A stretch of 40,167 nucleotides of DNA from Candidatus Endomicrobiellum roisinitermitis (GCA_031287855.1 JAITSL010000053.1:1-40167); one strand, 5' to 3'; counted from the first letter of the stretch, positions 1-8,799 are shown. Numbers and translations: made by a program. The notes: generated by a model not told the origin, from the sequence alone.

Positions 1-1030
1 TTAAAGAAGGGAGAGAAATGTTTAAATTTGTTTTTTTGTATAAATTGTTTGTTTCAATTAAAAGTTTGTCCAAATGCTTGTAATCGCTACACGAAAGAGA
101 AGAAAATGCAACCTCTTCAAAGCCTGTGGCTGATATTCCACTTTTTACTAGTTCTAACAACTTTTCTAAAGGTCTTTGCCTAAAAGGGTGATAATACTTA
201 GACGCTTGGCAAAAACGACACTGGCCAGGGCAACCTCTTGCAACTTCTATATTTAACCTATTGTGTACAGTCTCTACAAAAGGAATTATCTTTTTTTGAG
301 GAAAGTACGCATTCTTAAGATTCAAAAGTCTTTTACTAACAACAGATTTTAAACCTTCATATTTTGGTTTTACAGATTTTACAGTATTGTCTGTATTATA
401 TTCTACTTCATAAAAAGATGGTACATATACACCTTCTATGTCAGGTAACTTCTTTAAAGTATCAAATCTAGACAGCTTATGTTTTTTAGAAAACTTGCAA
501 ACATTTGTTATTTCTTCTATAACCTCTTCTCCATCACCTAAAACAAACAAATCAAAAAAATCACAAAAAGGCTCAGGGTTAGTTAAAGATGGACCTCCTG
601 CAATTACAAGAGGGTCATTTTCATTTCTATCTTTTGCAAATATAGGGATGTTAGACAAATCTAAAATGTTTACCACATTTGTAGCGACAAGTTCACATTG
701 AATCGTAAAACCTAAAATATCAAAACTTTTAATTTCACTTTGTGACTCTAAAGAAAACAAAGTTAAATTTTCTTGTCTTAAAATATTTTCTAAATCAGTG
801 CCTGGGGCAAAGACTCTTTCACATCTAGCTAATTTTTTTTCATTTACTAAATGGTATAAAATTTCTAAACCTAAATTAGATGCCCCCACTTCATAAATGT
901 CAGGGAAACACAAAACAATAGAAAAGTCTACCGACATATCTGGTTTATAAGAGTTTAGTTCACTGTTTATGTATCTTGCAGGTTTTTGTACTCGATTTAA
1001 GATTAAATCAATTTTCGATATTTTTTTCAT
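1..1030 (-). CDS. Radical SAM protein with B12-binding-like N-terminus (TIGR03960-type), truncated by window edge
   Basis: The reverse strand is open from an ATG at 1028-1030 to the window edge, giving the first 343 codons of a larger protein. The N-terminus reads ILNRVQKPARYINSE, then FPDIYEVGASNLGLEILYHL, the typical opening of the TIGR03960 B12-binding-like radical SAM family. The radical SAM cluster motif is CPGQCRFC, with cysteines at residues 267, 271 and 274 to hold the 4Fe-4S cluster that cleaves S-adenosylmethionine. The part seen covers the cobalamin-binding-like N-terminal domain and the start of the SAM barrel. The substrate of the family is not firmly known. No clear Shine-Dalgarno sequence precedes the ATG. 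The gene diverges from typA. Family assignment is strong; function is open. Confidence 0.88.
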   Translation of the reverse strand, partial: MKKISKIDLILNRVQKPARYINSELNSYKPDMSVDFSIVLCFPDIYEVGASNLGLEILYHLVNEKKLARCERVFAPGTDLENILRQENLTLFSLESQSEIKSFDILGFTIQCELVATNVVNILDLSNIPIFAKDRNENDPLVIAGGPSLTNPEPFCDFFDLFVLGDGEEVIEEITNVCKFSKKHKLSRFDTLKKLPDIEGVYVPSFYEVEYNTDNTVKSVKPKYEGLKSVVSKRLLNLKNAYFPQKKIIPFVETVHNRLNIEVARGCPGQCRFCQASKYYHPFRQRPLEKLLELVKSGISATGFEEVAFSSLSCSDYKHLDKLLIETNNLYKKTNLNISLPSL

Positions 1031-1089
1031 TATTCACACACCACTTATACATACACATAACTTAGCAATTTTAGCACATAAGTACAAAA

Positions 1090-1118
1090 ATGACAAAACA
1101 ATATAAAAGATGTATAAT
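1090..1118 (+). promoter_or_regulatory. Sigma70-type promoter for typA
   Basis: ATGACA at 1090-1095 (5 of 6 to TTGACA) is followed by a 17-base spacer and a perfect TATAAT at 1113-1118. It is the best consensus promoter seen in the window and points at typA. Confidence 0.72.
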
Positions 1119-1147
1119 GGGTCTGTTTAAAAAGGAACCAAAAAAAA

Positions 1148-1177
1148 ACGACCTGCTGTTAATATAATAATGGTCGT
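1148..1177 (+). promoter_or_regulatory. Hairpin in the typA leader
   Basis: ACGACC at 1148-1153 pairs with GGTCGT at 1172-1177 across an 18-base loop. A run of A precedes the stem and an AT-rich stretch follows. It lies between the promoter and the typA ATG at 1191, where no Shine-Dalgarno sequence is visible. It could be a weak terminator/attenuator or a translation-control element; its function is not shown. Confidence 0.4.
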
Positions 1178-1190
1178 ATTTTAATTGATT

Positions 1191-3023
1191 ATGAAAAGAA
1201 ACGATGTAAGAAATGTAGCTATTATAGCTCACGTAGATCACGGCAAAACTACAATAGTAGATTCTCTACTTAAATTTTCTGGACAATTTAATGTTAAAAG
1301 TGACCAAGTCCAAGATATGGTGTTAGACTCAAGCCCTCTTGAAAGGGAAATAGGCATAACAATACTATCAAAATGCACCTCTGTAAATTATAAAGGATCT
1401 ACAATAAATATAGTTGATACTCCTGGTCATGCAGACTTTGGTAGCGAAGTAGAAAGAGTATTAAAAATGGTCGATGGCGCTATTTTAATGGTAGACGCTG
1501 TCGAAGGCCCTATGCCACAAACAAGATTTGTTCTAAGAAAAGCTCTTGCGTTAGGTCTTAAACCTATAGTAGTTATCAATAAAATGGATAGTTCAAACGC
1601 CACTCCCAGCACAGTTATAGACAATGTTTTTGATTTGTTTATGAAACTTGGCGCAAATGACGAGCAGCTAGATTTTCCTATAATTTATGCTTCAGGTAGA
1701 GATGGTTGGGCTAGCTTAAAAATGGAAGAAAAAGGTGCAGATATAGAACCTGTTTTTACAACCATTTTGAAACATGTTCCACCTCCAGATGCTGATATAG
1801 AAAAACCTCTACAAATGCAAATAACAATCCTTGATTATAATAATTTTCTAGGGAATGTTGGTATAGGGAGAATTTTAAACGGCACAATAAAAAAAGGACA
1901 AGTTATAGCACTTGCAAATGAGTCTAATGTAAATTCTCAAAAAATTACAAAAGCTGTACGTATAGACAAATTTTGTGGACTTGGCAAGCAAGAAGTAGAG
2001 CAAGCTCAAGCTGGCGATATTGTCTCTATAGCAGGACTTGAGAGGGTGGAAGTTAGCGATACTGTTTGTAATATAGACAATATTTTACCTCTGCCAAGAC
2101 TTTCTATAGACGAACCTACAGTTTCTATGAACTTTTTAGTAAATGATTCCCCTTTTGCTGGGAAAGAAGGTAAATTTATAACAACTAGGCACATAAAAAC
2201 TCGCTTAGAAAAAGAAGCACAAACAAATGTTGGCCTAAAAATAGAAACTTTAGAAGGTGAAGGAAAATTTAAAGTTTCAGGACGCGGAGAACTTCATTTA
2301 ACTGTTTTAATTGAAACAATGCGTAGAGAAGATTTTGAAATTGCTGTATCTTCTCCAGAAGTTATATACAAAGAAATTGACGGCAAACTCTGTGAACCTA
2401 TGGAGTTTTTAACCTTAGACATAGAAAGCCAATATCAAGGGATCGTATTTGAACTTGTAGGAAAAAGGTCGGCTAAGTTAGAAAACATGGTAAGTGAAGG
2501 TGAAGATAGAATAAGACTTGAATATATAATACCATCTAGAGCTTTAATAGGCTTTAAAAATGAATTTCTAACAAACACTCGGGGACAAGGTATTATGCAT
2601 CATAGTTTTTATGATTATATGCCTAAAATAAATGTTTCAAATTTAAGAACAAATGGAGTTTTTATAGCAAAAGAGCAAGGTAAAACAACAGCATATGCTT
2701 TAGATAACTTACAAGTCAGCGGGCAACTTTTTGTAGGGCCTGGGGTAGAAGTCTATGAAGGAATGATAGTAGGTCAAAATTCCAGAGAAAACGACTTAGT
2801 TGTAAACCCTTGTAAATTAAAAAAATTAACTAATATGAGAAGTAAAAGTGCTGACAATGCGCCAATGTTAAACACTCCTAGAGTTATGAACTTAGAACAA
2901 GCTGTAGAATATATTGCCCAAGATGAGCTTGTTGAAATAACTCCTGTATCTATACGTTTGAGGAAAAAAATTTTAAATCATCTTTTAAGAAAACGTTCTT
3001 CTCAAAAAGAAGATGAAAGATAG
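1191..3023 (+). CDS. typA: Translational GTPase TypA/BipA
   Basis: Ribosome-associated GTPase of the EF-G/LepA superfamily, acting in the cytoplasm in ribosome assembly and stress adaptation. G1 AHVDHGKT is at residues 13-20, DTPG at 76-79 and NKMD at 130-133. The family's typical EGPMPQTRFV and DEQLDFPI..ASG follow. After the G domain come the beta-barrel, the EF-G III/V-like domains and the BipA-specific C-terminal domain (VNPCKLKKLTNMR, then EYIAQDELVEITP). At 610 residues the length is normal. A TTG six bases upstream is in frame, but ATG 1191 gives the expected MKRNDVRNVAIIAHVD start. No Shine-Dalgarno sequence is visible; a promoter and a hairpin lie upstream. Confidence 0.96.
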   Translation: MKRNDVRNVAIIAHVDHGKTTIVDSLLKFSGQFNVKSDQVQDMVLDSSPLEREIGITILSKCTSVNYKGSTINIVDTPGHADFGSEVERVLKMVDGAILMVDAVEGPMPQTRFVLRKALALGLKPIVVINKMDSSNATPSTVIDNVFDLFMKLGANDEQLDFPIIYASGRDGWASLKMEEKGADIEPVFTTILKHVPPPDADIEKPLQMQITILDYNNFLGNVGIGRILNGTIKKGQVIALANESNVNSQKITKAVRIDKFCGLGKQEVEQAQAGDIVSIAGLERVEVSDTVCNIDNILPLPRLSIDEPTVSMNFLVNDSPFAGKEGKFITTRHIKTRLEKEAQTNVGLKIETLEGEGKFKVSGRGELHLTVLIETMRREDFEIAVSSPEVIYKEIDGKLCEPMEFLTLDIESQYQGIVFELVGKRSAKLENMVSEGEDRIRLEYIIPSRALIGFKNEFLTNTRGQGIMHHSFYDYMPKINVSNLRTNGVFIAKEQGKTTAYALDNLQVSGQLFVGPGVEVYEGMIVGQNSRENDLVVNPCKLKKLTNMRSKSADNAPMLNTPRVMNLEQAVEYIAQDELVEITPVSIRLRKKILNHLLRKRSSQKEDER

Positions 3024-3047
3024 AGTATTAGAAATTTTAACGTAAAC

Positions 3048-3056
3048 TGTTATAAT
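3048..3056 (+). promoter_or_regulatory. Extended -10 promoter for the tail-collar gene
   Basis: TGTTATAAT at 3048-3056 is a full extended -10 box (TGn-TATAAT), placed 38 bases before the ATG at 3095. The -35 position (TTAGAA, 3028-3033) is poor, as is common for extended -10 promoters. Confidence 0.55.
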
Positions 3057-3094
3057 ATTAAAATAAATATCATCTAAATATAGAGGGTTTATAA

Positions 3095-4027
3095 ATGAAA
3101 AATCTTTTATTCGCATTATTTGTCTTATGTCTTTCTTCAGTTTTTTGTTACTCTGAAGTCCCAAATGAGATTCGTTACAGTGGAAGACTTAAAAACTACA
3201 ATTCTCTTGTTAATGCTTCTATAGATTTTAACTTTAAAATATATAACCAAGAATCCGATGGTACTGCCCTTTGGGAGTCAGGGAACCAGTCTATAAAAGT
3301 TTCTAGCGGTCTATTCTCTTACGTAATTAAACCCGATTTAAATAAAGTTGATTTGCGCAAATCTAACCTTTGGCTCCAGCTAGTTGTAGATGGCAAAGAA
3401 CTTACTCCTAGAGAAAAACTTTTATCTCAGCTCTATTCTTTACACTCTCTTTCTGCTGAAACTTTGTCTGCTAACGATGAAATTATAATTAAAATCGGAA
3501 ATTCTTCTGTTTCTATAGGTATTGAAAATGGCAAGTTATATTATAAGAATTCTAGTGGTTCTAGTTTAGAGGCATTGTCTGTGCCTCCGGGTACAATTAT
3601 TGCTTTTGCAGGTAACAAAGTGCCAGCTGGTTATCTCTTTTGTGATGGTTCTGAATTAGAAATCTCTAAATATCCACAACTTTTTAATGCTATTGGTACT
3701 ATTTATGGTGGTAATGCTTCTTCTAGGTTTAAACTCCCAGATCTTCGTGGTATGTTTCTCCGAGGTTTGGGTGGAAATTCTAACTATTTAGGCCAAAGAC
3801 AAGACGATGCTATCAGAAATATTACCGGAAGGTGGGGATCAGGAAGATCAAATGGAAATAGAGCATATGGTGGAGCTGTAGTAGAAAGACCAGAAGGAAC
3901 CCACTATAATGTGGGCTACTCCCCTAATCAATCCAACAGTTTTTCTTTTGACGCTTCCAGAGTTGTCCCAGTGGCTAATGAAAATAGGCCTGTAAATTAC
4001 TCTGTACAGTATTGTATAAAATACTAA
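3095..4027 (+). CDS. Exported protein with C-terminal phage tail-collar domain
   Basis: A 310-residue protein with an N-terminal signal sequence (MKNLLFALFVLCLSSVFCYS). The middle part (about 25-130) resembles the N-terminal module of bacterial tail-fibre-like secreted proteins (PNEIRYSGRLKN, WLQLVVDGKELTPREKLLS). The C-terminal half is a phage tail collar domain (PF07484 type): PPGTIIAFAG, VPAGYLFCDGSEL, YPQLFNAIGTIYGG, FKLPDLRGMFLRGLG, ending in a glycine/asparagine-rich tip. AGAGGGT precedes the ATG by a suitable gap. No other phage structural gene is nearby, so this looks like a domesticated surface or secreted protein, not part of a prophage. The ligand is unknown. Confidence 0.8.
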   Translation: MKNLLFALFVLCLSSVFCYSEVPNEIRYSGRLKNYNSLVNASIDFNFKIYNQESDGTALWESGNQSIKVSSGLFSYVIKPDLNKVDLRKSNLWLQLVVDGKELTPREKLLSQLYSLHSLSAETLSANDEIIIKIGNSSVSIGIENGKLYYKNSSGSSLEALSVPPGTIIAFAGNKVPAGYLFCDGSELEISKYPQLFNAIGTIYGGNASSRFKLPDLRGMFLRGLGGNSNYLGQRQDDAIRNITGRWGSGRSNGNRAYGGAVVERPEGTHYNVGYSPNQSNSFSFDASRVVPVANENRPVNYSVQYCIKY

Positions 4028-4050
4028 AAACTTCTAATAAAAAGGGGCAA

Positions 4051-4959
4051 ATGAATACTAAAGAAATTAATATTGCTTTTTGTTTTGATGAAAATTTTTG
4101 GACATATGCAAGCGTCACTATAATTAGTCTATTAGAAGTTTCTAAAAATCAAAGCAACTATAATATATATTGTATTGTCTCTAACACAATTAATAATACC
4201 ATAGAGAATATATTAGAATCAAATTTTAAACAATATTCTTCTTTTTCTAGTATCAAATTTATTAAGGTAGCAAATCATTTAGACAATATAAAATCCACAA
4301 AGAAATCTCTTTATTATAGACTTTTACTACCATCAGTTTTGCCTAATATAGACAGAATAATTTATACAGATATAGATTTAATCTTTAATTCTGATTTACA
4401 AGATTTATATTCACTAGATTTAACAAATAACTATGTAGCAGCTGTAAAAGATGCTTGCAAAAGTAATGAAAAAAACTATCTTTGGCAAAAATATGGAATA
4501 TATCCTATTGCAAAAAATGAACATTACATAAATTCTGGTGTCTTATTACTAAATTTAAGAAAATTGAAATCAGATAATATGGACAAAAGCTGGATACAAT
4601 TAGCAGAAAAAGAAAGTTTTCCATTTCATGATCAAGATATAATTAACTTAACATGCAAGGGGAAAATAACTTTCCTACCAACAGAATACAATTTTTCTGT
4701 TGATAATGCAAAAATTATTCATTTTGCAGGAAGCAATAAACCTTGGATTTTTAGCAAAAACAACTTAAAATTTACTGAACTCTGGTGGTTTTATGCTCAT
4801 AAAACGCCTTTTGTTTCTTTCTTCTTAACTAATTATTATAAACCCTACTACAACTCTTTAACTAAAGTCTTACCTAAATGGTTTGGCAGATTTATATGTT
4901 GGTTTATTTTAAAAAAAGAAAACAGACATAAATTTATTAATAACTATGTAAAAACATAA
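4051..4959 (+). CDS. Glycosyltransferase family 8 (LPS-type sugar transferase)
   Basis: A 302-residue GT8 enzyme related to lipopolysaccharide glucosyl/galactosyltransferases such as RfaJ, expected in the cytoplasm at the inner membrane. It opens with INIAFCFDENFWTYASVTI. The metal-binding DxD is TDIDL at residues 106-110, NSGVLLLNLRKL is the acceptor-side motif, FHDQDIINL follows, and IIHFAGSNKPW is the late His-containing motif. The open frame extends upstream to 4012, but AAAGGGG at about 4041-4046 places the start at ATG 4051. The donor and acceptor sugars cannot be told. It sits just after the tail-collar gene, which it may follow on one transcript. A second, broken GT8 lies downstream. 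Confidence 0.85.
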   Translation: MNTKEINIAFCFDENFWTYASVTIISLLEVSKNQSNYNIYCIVSNTINNTIENILESNFKQYSSFSSIKFIKVANHLDNIKSTKKSLYYRLLLPSVLPNIDRIIYTDIDLIFNSDLQDLYSLDLTNNYVAAVKDACKSNEKNYLWQKYGIYPIAKNEHYINSGVLLLNLRKLKSDNMDKSWIQLAEKESFPFHDQDIINLTCKGKITFLPTEYNFSVDNAKIIHFAGSNKPWIFSKNNLKFTELWWFYAHKTPFVSFFLTNYYKPYYNSLTKVLPKWFGRFICWFILKKENRHKFINNYVKT

Positions 4960-4980
4960 CGTTGGTGGATATTACTTTTT

Positions 4981-5073
4981 CTAATCTAAATCCTGCATAA
5001 GCTGAATTTTATAAAGATTTGCATAGTAACCATTCAAAGCTAAAAGTTCATCATGTGTACCTATATTTAACTG
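4981..5073 (-). pseudogene. ABC exporter C-terminal remnant (MsbA-like)
   Basis: About 31 codons on the reverse strand read NIGTHDELLALNGYYANLYK and end in a TAG at 4981-4983. This is the end of the ATP-binding domain of an MsbA/lipid-exporter-type ABC protein (family pattern GTHxELL..xGxYxxLY). Nothing upstream continues the protein, so only the tail of a lost gene remains. The intact frame in so short a piece suggests a fairly recent deletion. Confidence 0.68.
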
Positions 5074-5093
5074 GTTGTGTTAAAATTGGGCAA

Positions 5094-5262
5094 CGCCATT
5101 TTAACCCTGGTGTTATGGTTTTAAAGTTATATGAGCTGAGAAAGTTTAACTTCCATGATAAATGGAAAGAATATGTTTAAAATAATCTAAAAAAATTGAA
5201 TGCTATGATCAAACTATTTTAAATGCTGTGTTTAGTCATTTGACTTTACCGAGATTAAGGAA
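5094..5262 (+). pseudogene. Second GT8 glycosyltransferase remnant
   Basis: The fragment begins HFNPGVMVLKLYELRKFNFH, then DKWKEYV, matching the central GT8 region (FNxGVMxLxL..LR). A TAA at 5178-5180 sits where a glutamate codon (GAA) would fit. A one-base loss near 5203 shifts the frame, after which YDQTILNAVFSHLTLPRLRK continues the GT8 HDQxILN motif. Both ends are missing, and the right end runs into the pfp 3' end. It is not a copy of the intact GT8 next door, whose wording differs. Confidence 0.66.
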
Positions 5263-5266
5263 AAAG

Positions 5267-6946
5267 TTACTTTTGTGTATGTTCATACTGCAAAGTTTTA
5301 GTGGTCATATCAGTAATATTTTTAGGCCCAAAATATTGTATAGGTCCAGGGAAAAGATAATTTTCGTTAATAGCCCATTTATCTCTATTTTTAACAAATT
5401 TCTTAAACGGTTTACCCTTTAAATCTACTAAAGCTTTTTGTATAACAGGCTTTTCTTTTCCATTTCTCTTTTCAATGTTCATCATCATTGTCAAAGGAAG
5501 GCCTCCACATTCCCAATCTTTTGCAGGTTTGATAAGATTTTTTATATAAGGCATATATCCACTAAAACCATTAAGCAAAAGCATTGCAGCGTTAAAACCT
5601 AAAGCATATGTATAGTTTGCATCAAAATTAGACGGCATACCACAACGCCCTTCATAACCAAAAAAATGAGTTATGCTTGCAAATTTACCATGATATTTGT
5701 CTTTCTTTTTTAACTCTGAAAGTTTTTTGCAAATCATTTCTATTAACAATTTCTCTGTTTCGATTAATGATACTACAACATTTCCATGAGGATCTCGTTC
5801 AGACATAAGTTGAGAAGCTATGCCTATTGGAAGTTCTGATATTAATGTCGCCAATTTTGTAGAAAGTTTTTTACAAACAAATTGTTTTTTATCGTCTATA
5901 GAACTTAGCTTAGAAAACTCACTTTTGTCCTCTGCTAAAATATCATTTAACGCTGAAATTAGCTCTTTTATTTCTGGAATAAATTCTATGACCCCTTCTG
6001 GGACCAAAATAATGCCAAAGTCTTTACCCATTTCAGAACGCTTAACTATGACCTCTACAATACTATCAACAACTTTTGAGAGAGTCATATTTTTAGCTAA
6101 AATTTCTTCACCAATCAAAACTATATTAGGTTGAGTTTTAAAGCCAACTTCTAAGGTAATGTGAGAAGCTCTTCTTCCCATAAGACGAACAAAGTGCCAA
6201 TATTTACGAGCTGAATTTGCATCTCTACAAATATTGCCAACAAGTTCTGAATAAATTTTTGTAGCTGTATCAAAACCAAAAGAGGTTTCTATATACTTAT
6301 TTTTTAAGTCACCATCAATTGTTTTAGGGATGCCTATAACGCATTTATCTAAATTTTCAGTCTTAAGATACTCTGCTATCATCGCTGCATTTGTATTTGA
6401 ATCATCACCACCAACAACCACAAGAGCATCAACATTACATATAGAAAGATTATCTTTTGTTAAGCAGAATTGTTCAGGAGTTTCTATTTTTGTTCGGCCT
6501 GATTGTATATAATCAAAACCACCTGTGTTTCTATAATCACAAAGAACATTTTCTATAATTTCTTGATATTTGTTATTTAAAATCCCAGAAGGTCCTCTTA
6601 AATAACCTATCAAAACATTTTTTTTATTTGCTTTCTTTAAAACATCAAAAAGACCAGCAATCACATTATGCCCTCCTGGAGCTTGCCCTCCAGAAAACAC
6701 AACTGCCACTTTAATAATTTTTTTTTTAAGCGTTTTGTTTTTACCTTTTTTAAACGTAACAATAGGTAATCCGTAAGTATTTTTAAACAGCTCTTTAATT
6801 TTTTCTTGATCTGCTACTGATTTTTTTGGTTTTCCTTTTATTACAATTGTCCCACTTAAACCATTTTTTAAAACTTTAGGAAGTACCGGCTTAAACTTTG
6901 ATCTTTCAACCTGCAATTGTGAAACATTACACTTATTTTCTATCAT
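5267..6946 (-). CDS. pfp: Pyrophosphate-dependent phosphofructokinase (long form)
   Basis: Interconverts fructose 6-phosphate and fructose 1,6-bisphosphate using pyrophosphate, in cytoplasmic glycolysis/gluconeogenesis. FSGGQAPGGHNVIAG is the pyrophosphate-site glycine loop. GGDDSNTNA has the GGDD form typical of PPi enzymes, where ATP enzymes have GGDG. PKTIDGDLKN carries the catalytic TIDGD, and MGRRASH binds the sugar phosphate. At 559 residues it belongs to the long clade shared with plants, spirochaetes and chlamydiae. A GTG at 6953-6955 is in frame, but AAAGGTG overlaps it and sits about six bases before ATG 6944-6946, so the ATG is chosen. It is the last gene of the LPS run, immediately after a heptosyltransferase. 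Confidence 0.93.
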   Translation of the reverse strand: MIENKCNVSQLQVERSKFKPVLPKVLKNGLSGTIVIKGKPKKSVADQEKIKELFKNTYGLPIVTFKKGKNKTLKKKIIKVAVVFSGGQAPGGHNVIAGLFDVLKKANKKNVLIGYLRGPSGILNNKYQEIIENVLCDYRNTGGFDYIQSGRTKIETPEQFCLTKDNLSICNVDALVVVGGDDSNTNAAMIAEYLKTENLDKCVIGIPKTIDGDLKNKYIETSFGFDTATKIYSELVGNICRDANSARKYWHFVRLMGRRASHITLEVGFKTQPNIVLIGEEILAKNMTLSKVVDSIVEVIVKRSEMGKDFGIILVPEGVIEFIPEIKELISALNDILAEDKSEFSKLSSIDDKKQFVCKKLSTKLATLISELPIGIASQLMSERDPHGNVVVSLIETEKLLIEMICKKLSELKKKDKYHGKFASITHFFGYEGRCGMPSNFDANYTYALGFNAAMLLLNGFSGYMPYIKNLIKPAKDWECGGLPLTMMMNIEKRNGKEKPVIQKALVDLKGKPFKKFVKNRDKWAINENYLFPGPIQYFGPKNITDMTTKTLQYEHTQK

Positions 6947-6958
6947 TGTTTTCACCTT

Positions 6959-7882
6959 TTACTTTTTATATAAAATCGAGTCAATAATGTCTTCTGGCCT
7001 TATAAGCTTAATATTTTCTTTTTTTATTATAATGTGTTTATCAATAGGCATCGGACCAACTTGTACAGAATCAGTATAACCAAATACTGCAACGCATTTA
7101 GTTCCAACAGACGCAGCTAAATGCATAGCACCAGAGTCTATACCTAAAAACAAACTACACTGTCCTAAAAAAGCAGCACTATCTAAAATGCCTCCTTGTG
7201 CAGTAAATAATTTAGGTTTTATTTTACATTTTTGCGCTATACTTTCTAAACTCTTATGCTCCCATTTTGTTCCAGAAAGAACACATTTCAAACCATTTCC
7301 AGACAAAATATCTATAATTTTAACCCACTTATCACCTTTCAAACATTTATCTTGTCTTCTTTTACTTGCCCCAACAGAAATAGCAATTGTTTTTAGAGCA
7401 TCTAAATTGTTAATTTTAAACCATTTTCTCACATTGTTAACATTATCTTGAGGAATGTGTAATATATGAGTATAATCTTTAGGTATCCTTTTTAACCCAA
7501 AAGCTACACCTAATTGCCTATTATTTAGCAGTGATGGAACTCCTACTCTATTAACTTTTTTTGTTAGAAGAAAACTCAAAGATGCAGTCCTAAAGCCAAT
7601 TCTTTCTTTAGTTTTAGAAAAATAAGCATACAATAAAGATTTAGGAGATTCTGAAAACAAAACAGCTTTATTAAACTTTTCTTTTCTTATAAGTCTTACA
7701 TTAAAGTTACTTTTATCAAAAAAGCCATCAACCAAACCTGCCGCTATTAAAATAGGCGCTAAATCTTTACTTATTACAGAACAATTTTGTGAACCTAATT
7801 CTTCTTTAGCAGCTTTTAAAACTGGCAAAGAAAAAAGTAAATCTCCTAACTGGTTCATATGAAAAAAAATTATTTTATCCAT
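6959..7882 (-). CDS. GT9 heptosyltransferase-family protein (third of run)
   Basis: A 307-residue glycosyltransferase family 9 protein, the ADP-heptose:LPS heptosyltransferase family that builds the inner core on the cytoplasmic face of the inner membrane. The N-terminal FHMNQLGDLLFSLPVLKAA matches the first Rossmann motif, and GIDSGAMHLAASVGTKCVAV is the C-terminal donor-binding motif. IAISVGASKRRQDKC replaces the more usual HPGA.W loop. It overlaps the upstream heptosyltransferase by 13 bases and abuts pfp downstream, so translation is probably coupled. It may be heptosyltransferase II- or III-like; the exact acceptor cannot be told. Confidence 0.83.
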   Translation of the reverse strand: MDKIIFFHMNQLGDLLFSLPVLKAAKEELGSQNCSVISKDLAPILIAAGLVDGFFDKSNFNVRLIRKEKFNKAVLFSESPKSLLYAYFSKTKERIGFRTASLSFLLTKKVNRVGVPSLLNNRQLGVAFGLKRIPKDYTHILHIPQDNVNNVRKWFKINNLDALKTIAISVGASKRRQDKCLKGDKWVKIIDILSGNGLKCVLSGTKWEHKSLESIAQKCKIKPKLFTAQGGILDSAAFLGQCSLFLGIDSGAMHLAASVGTKCVAVFGYTDSVQVGPMPIDKHIIIKKENIKLIRPEDIIDSILYKK

Positions 7883-8799
7883 TTAAGTATCTCAGTAAAA
7901 ACTACTTCAGGGCTTATAGATTGTATATCTTTTTGGCTTTGCTTATTTATAAGCAAAGAAAACCTACCTATATATGGAGATGTTTCTTTTATATCAGACA
8001 TCCCAAAAATAAAAACTGAAGGTACATTTAAAACAGAAGCCAAATGCATAGGCCCTGTATCTGCTCCAATTGCAACACGTGCTTTAACCAAAATACTTGC
8101 AAGTTCATATATATTTGTCTTACCACATAAATCTATAACATCATCCGAGTCTAGTTTTCCATAATCATCCTTTGAACCTGAGACAATAATATTTAAATTA
8201 GAGTATTTTTCTTTTAATAAAAAAATAAGTTTTTGATAATTTAAAATACCCCAATCTTTACCTTTCCCCCTAGCAAAAGGTAAAAAAATAATAAAATTTT
8301 CTAAAATCCTATTATTTTTAATAATATTAGTCACGTTTGCATTAGTTTTTATATTTACTTTGGGTATAAAAGATTTGCCTGTTAAATAAAAAACTGTTTC
8401 TAAATTTCTAAGAGTGGCATTAATTTTTGCTCTTTGAGGATATATTTCTTTAATTAAAATATTGCTAAATTCTTTCATGCCAGGAACGCCAATTTTTATC
8501 TTAGATTTAGAAAATTTTGTAAGAAACGCGCTCCTTAAAAGACCTTGCAAATCTATTGCTATATCATATTTTGTCTGTCTAACTTTCTTTAAAACACCAA
8601 AAAAACCTTTTAGTTTTTCTTTTCTATTCCAAGTAATAACTTCATCTACATCCGTACAAATTTTAGGTAAAAGTTTCCAGTTAGCAAAAACAACCCAAGT
8701 TATTTGGCAGCCATAATAAACTTGCTTTAAGGCATTGGCGCAAGGTAAAGCCTGCACGATATCCCCAAATGAACTAGGTTTAACAATTAAAATTTTCAT
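7870..8799 (-). CDS. GT9 heptosyltransferase-family protein (WaaC-like)
   Basis: A 309-residue GT9 protein. It begins MKILIVKPSSFGDIVQALPC, the form typical of heptosyltransferase I (WaaC: K-xSSxGDxxxxLP). It has IAIDLQGLLRSA, the family's D-x-QGLxRSA acceptor-site motif, and GADTGPMHLASVLNVPSVFI, the donor-site motif. IIFLPFARGKGKDWG is the central loop. The start ATG overlaps the stop of the upstream acyltransferase/GT9 fusion by 4 bases (ATGA), and its own 3' end overlaps the next GT9 gene by 13. WaaC-like is an inference from these motifs; transfer of the first heptose to KDO is the likely role given waaA upstream. Confidence 0.83.
   Translation of the reverse strand: MKILIVKPSSFGDIVQALPCANALKQVYYGCQITWVVFANWKLLPKICTDVDEVITWNRKEKLKGFFGVLKKVRQTKYDIAIDLQGLLRSAFLTKFSKSKIKIGVPGMKEFSNILIKEIYPQRAKINATLRNLETVFYLTGKSFIPKVNIKTNANVTNIIKNNRILENFIIFLPFARGKGKDWGILNYQKLIFLLKEKYSNLNIIVSGSKDDYGKLDSDDVIDLCGKTNIYELASILVKARVAIGADTGPMHLASVLNVPSVFIFGMSDIKETSPYIGRFSLLINKQSQKDIQSISPEVVFTEILKWIK

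Noticed and set aside
438-701. 87-codon forward reading frame
   Set aside because: It lies opposite the radical SAM gene, whose reverse-strand frame has clear family motifs.
4012-4050. Upstream extension of the GT8 gene to 4012
   Set aside because: It overlaps the end of the tail-collar gene, has no ribosome binding site, and AAAGGGG supports ATG 4051.
3095-4959. Prophage region around the tail-collar gene
   Set aside because: No capsid, portal, terminase, integrase or other tail genes are nearby, and the protein has a secretion signal.
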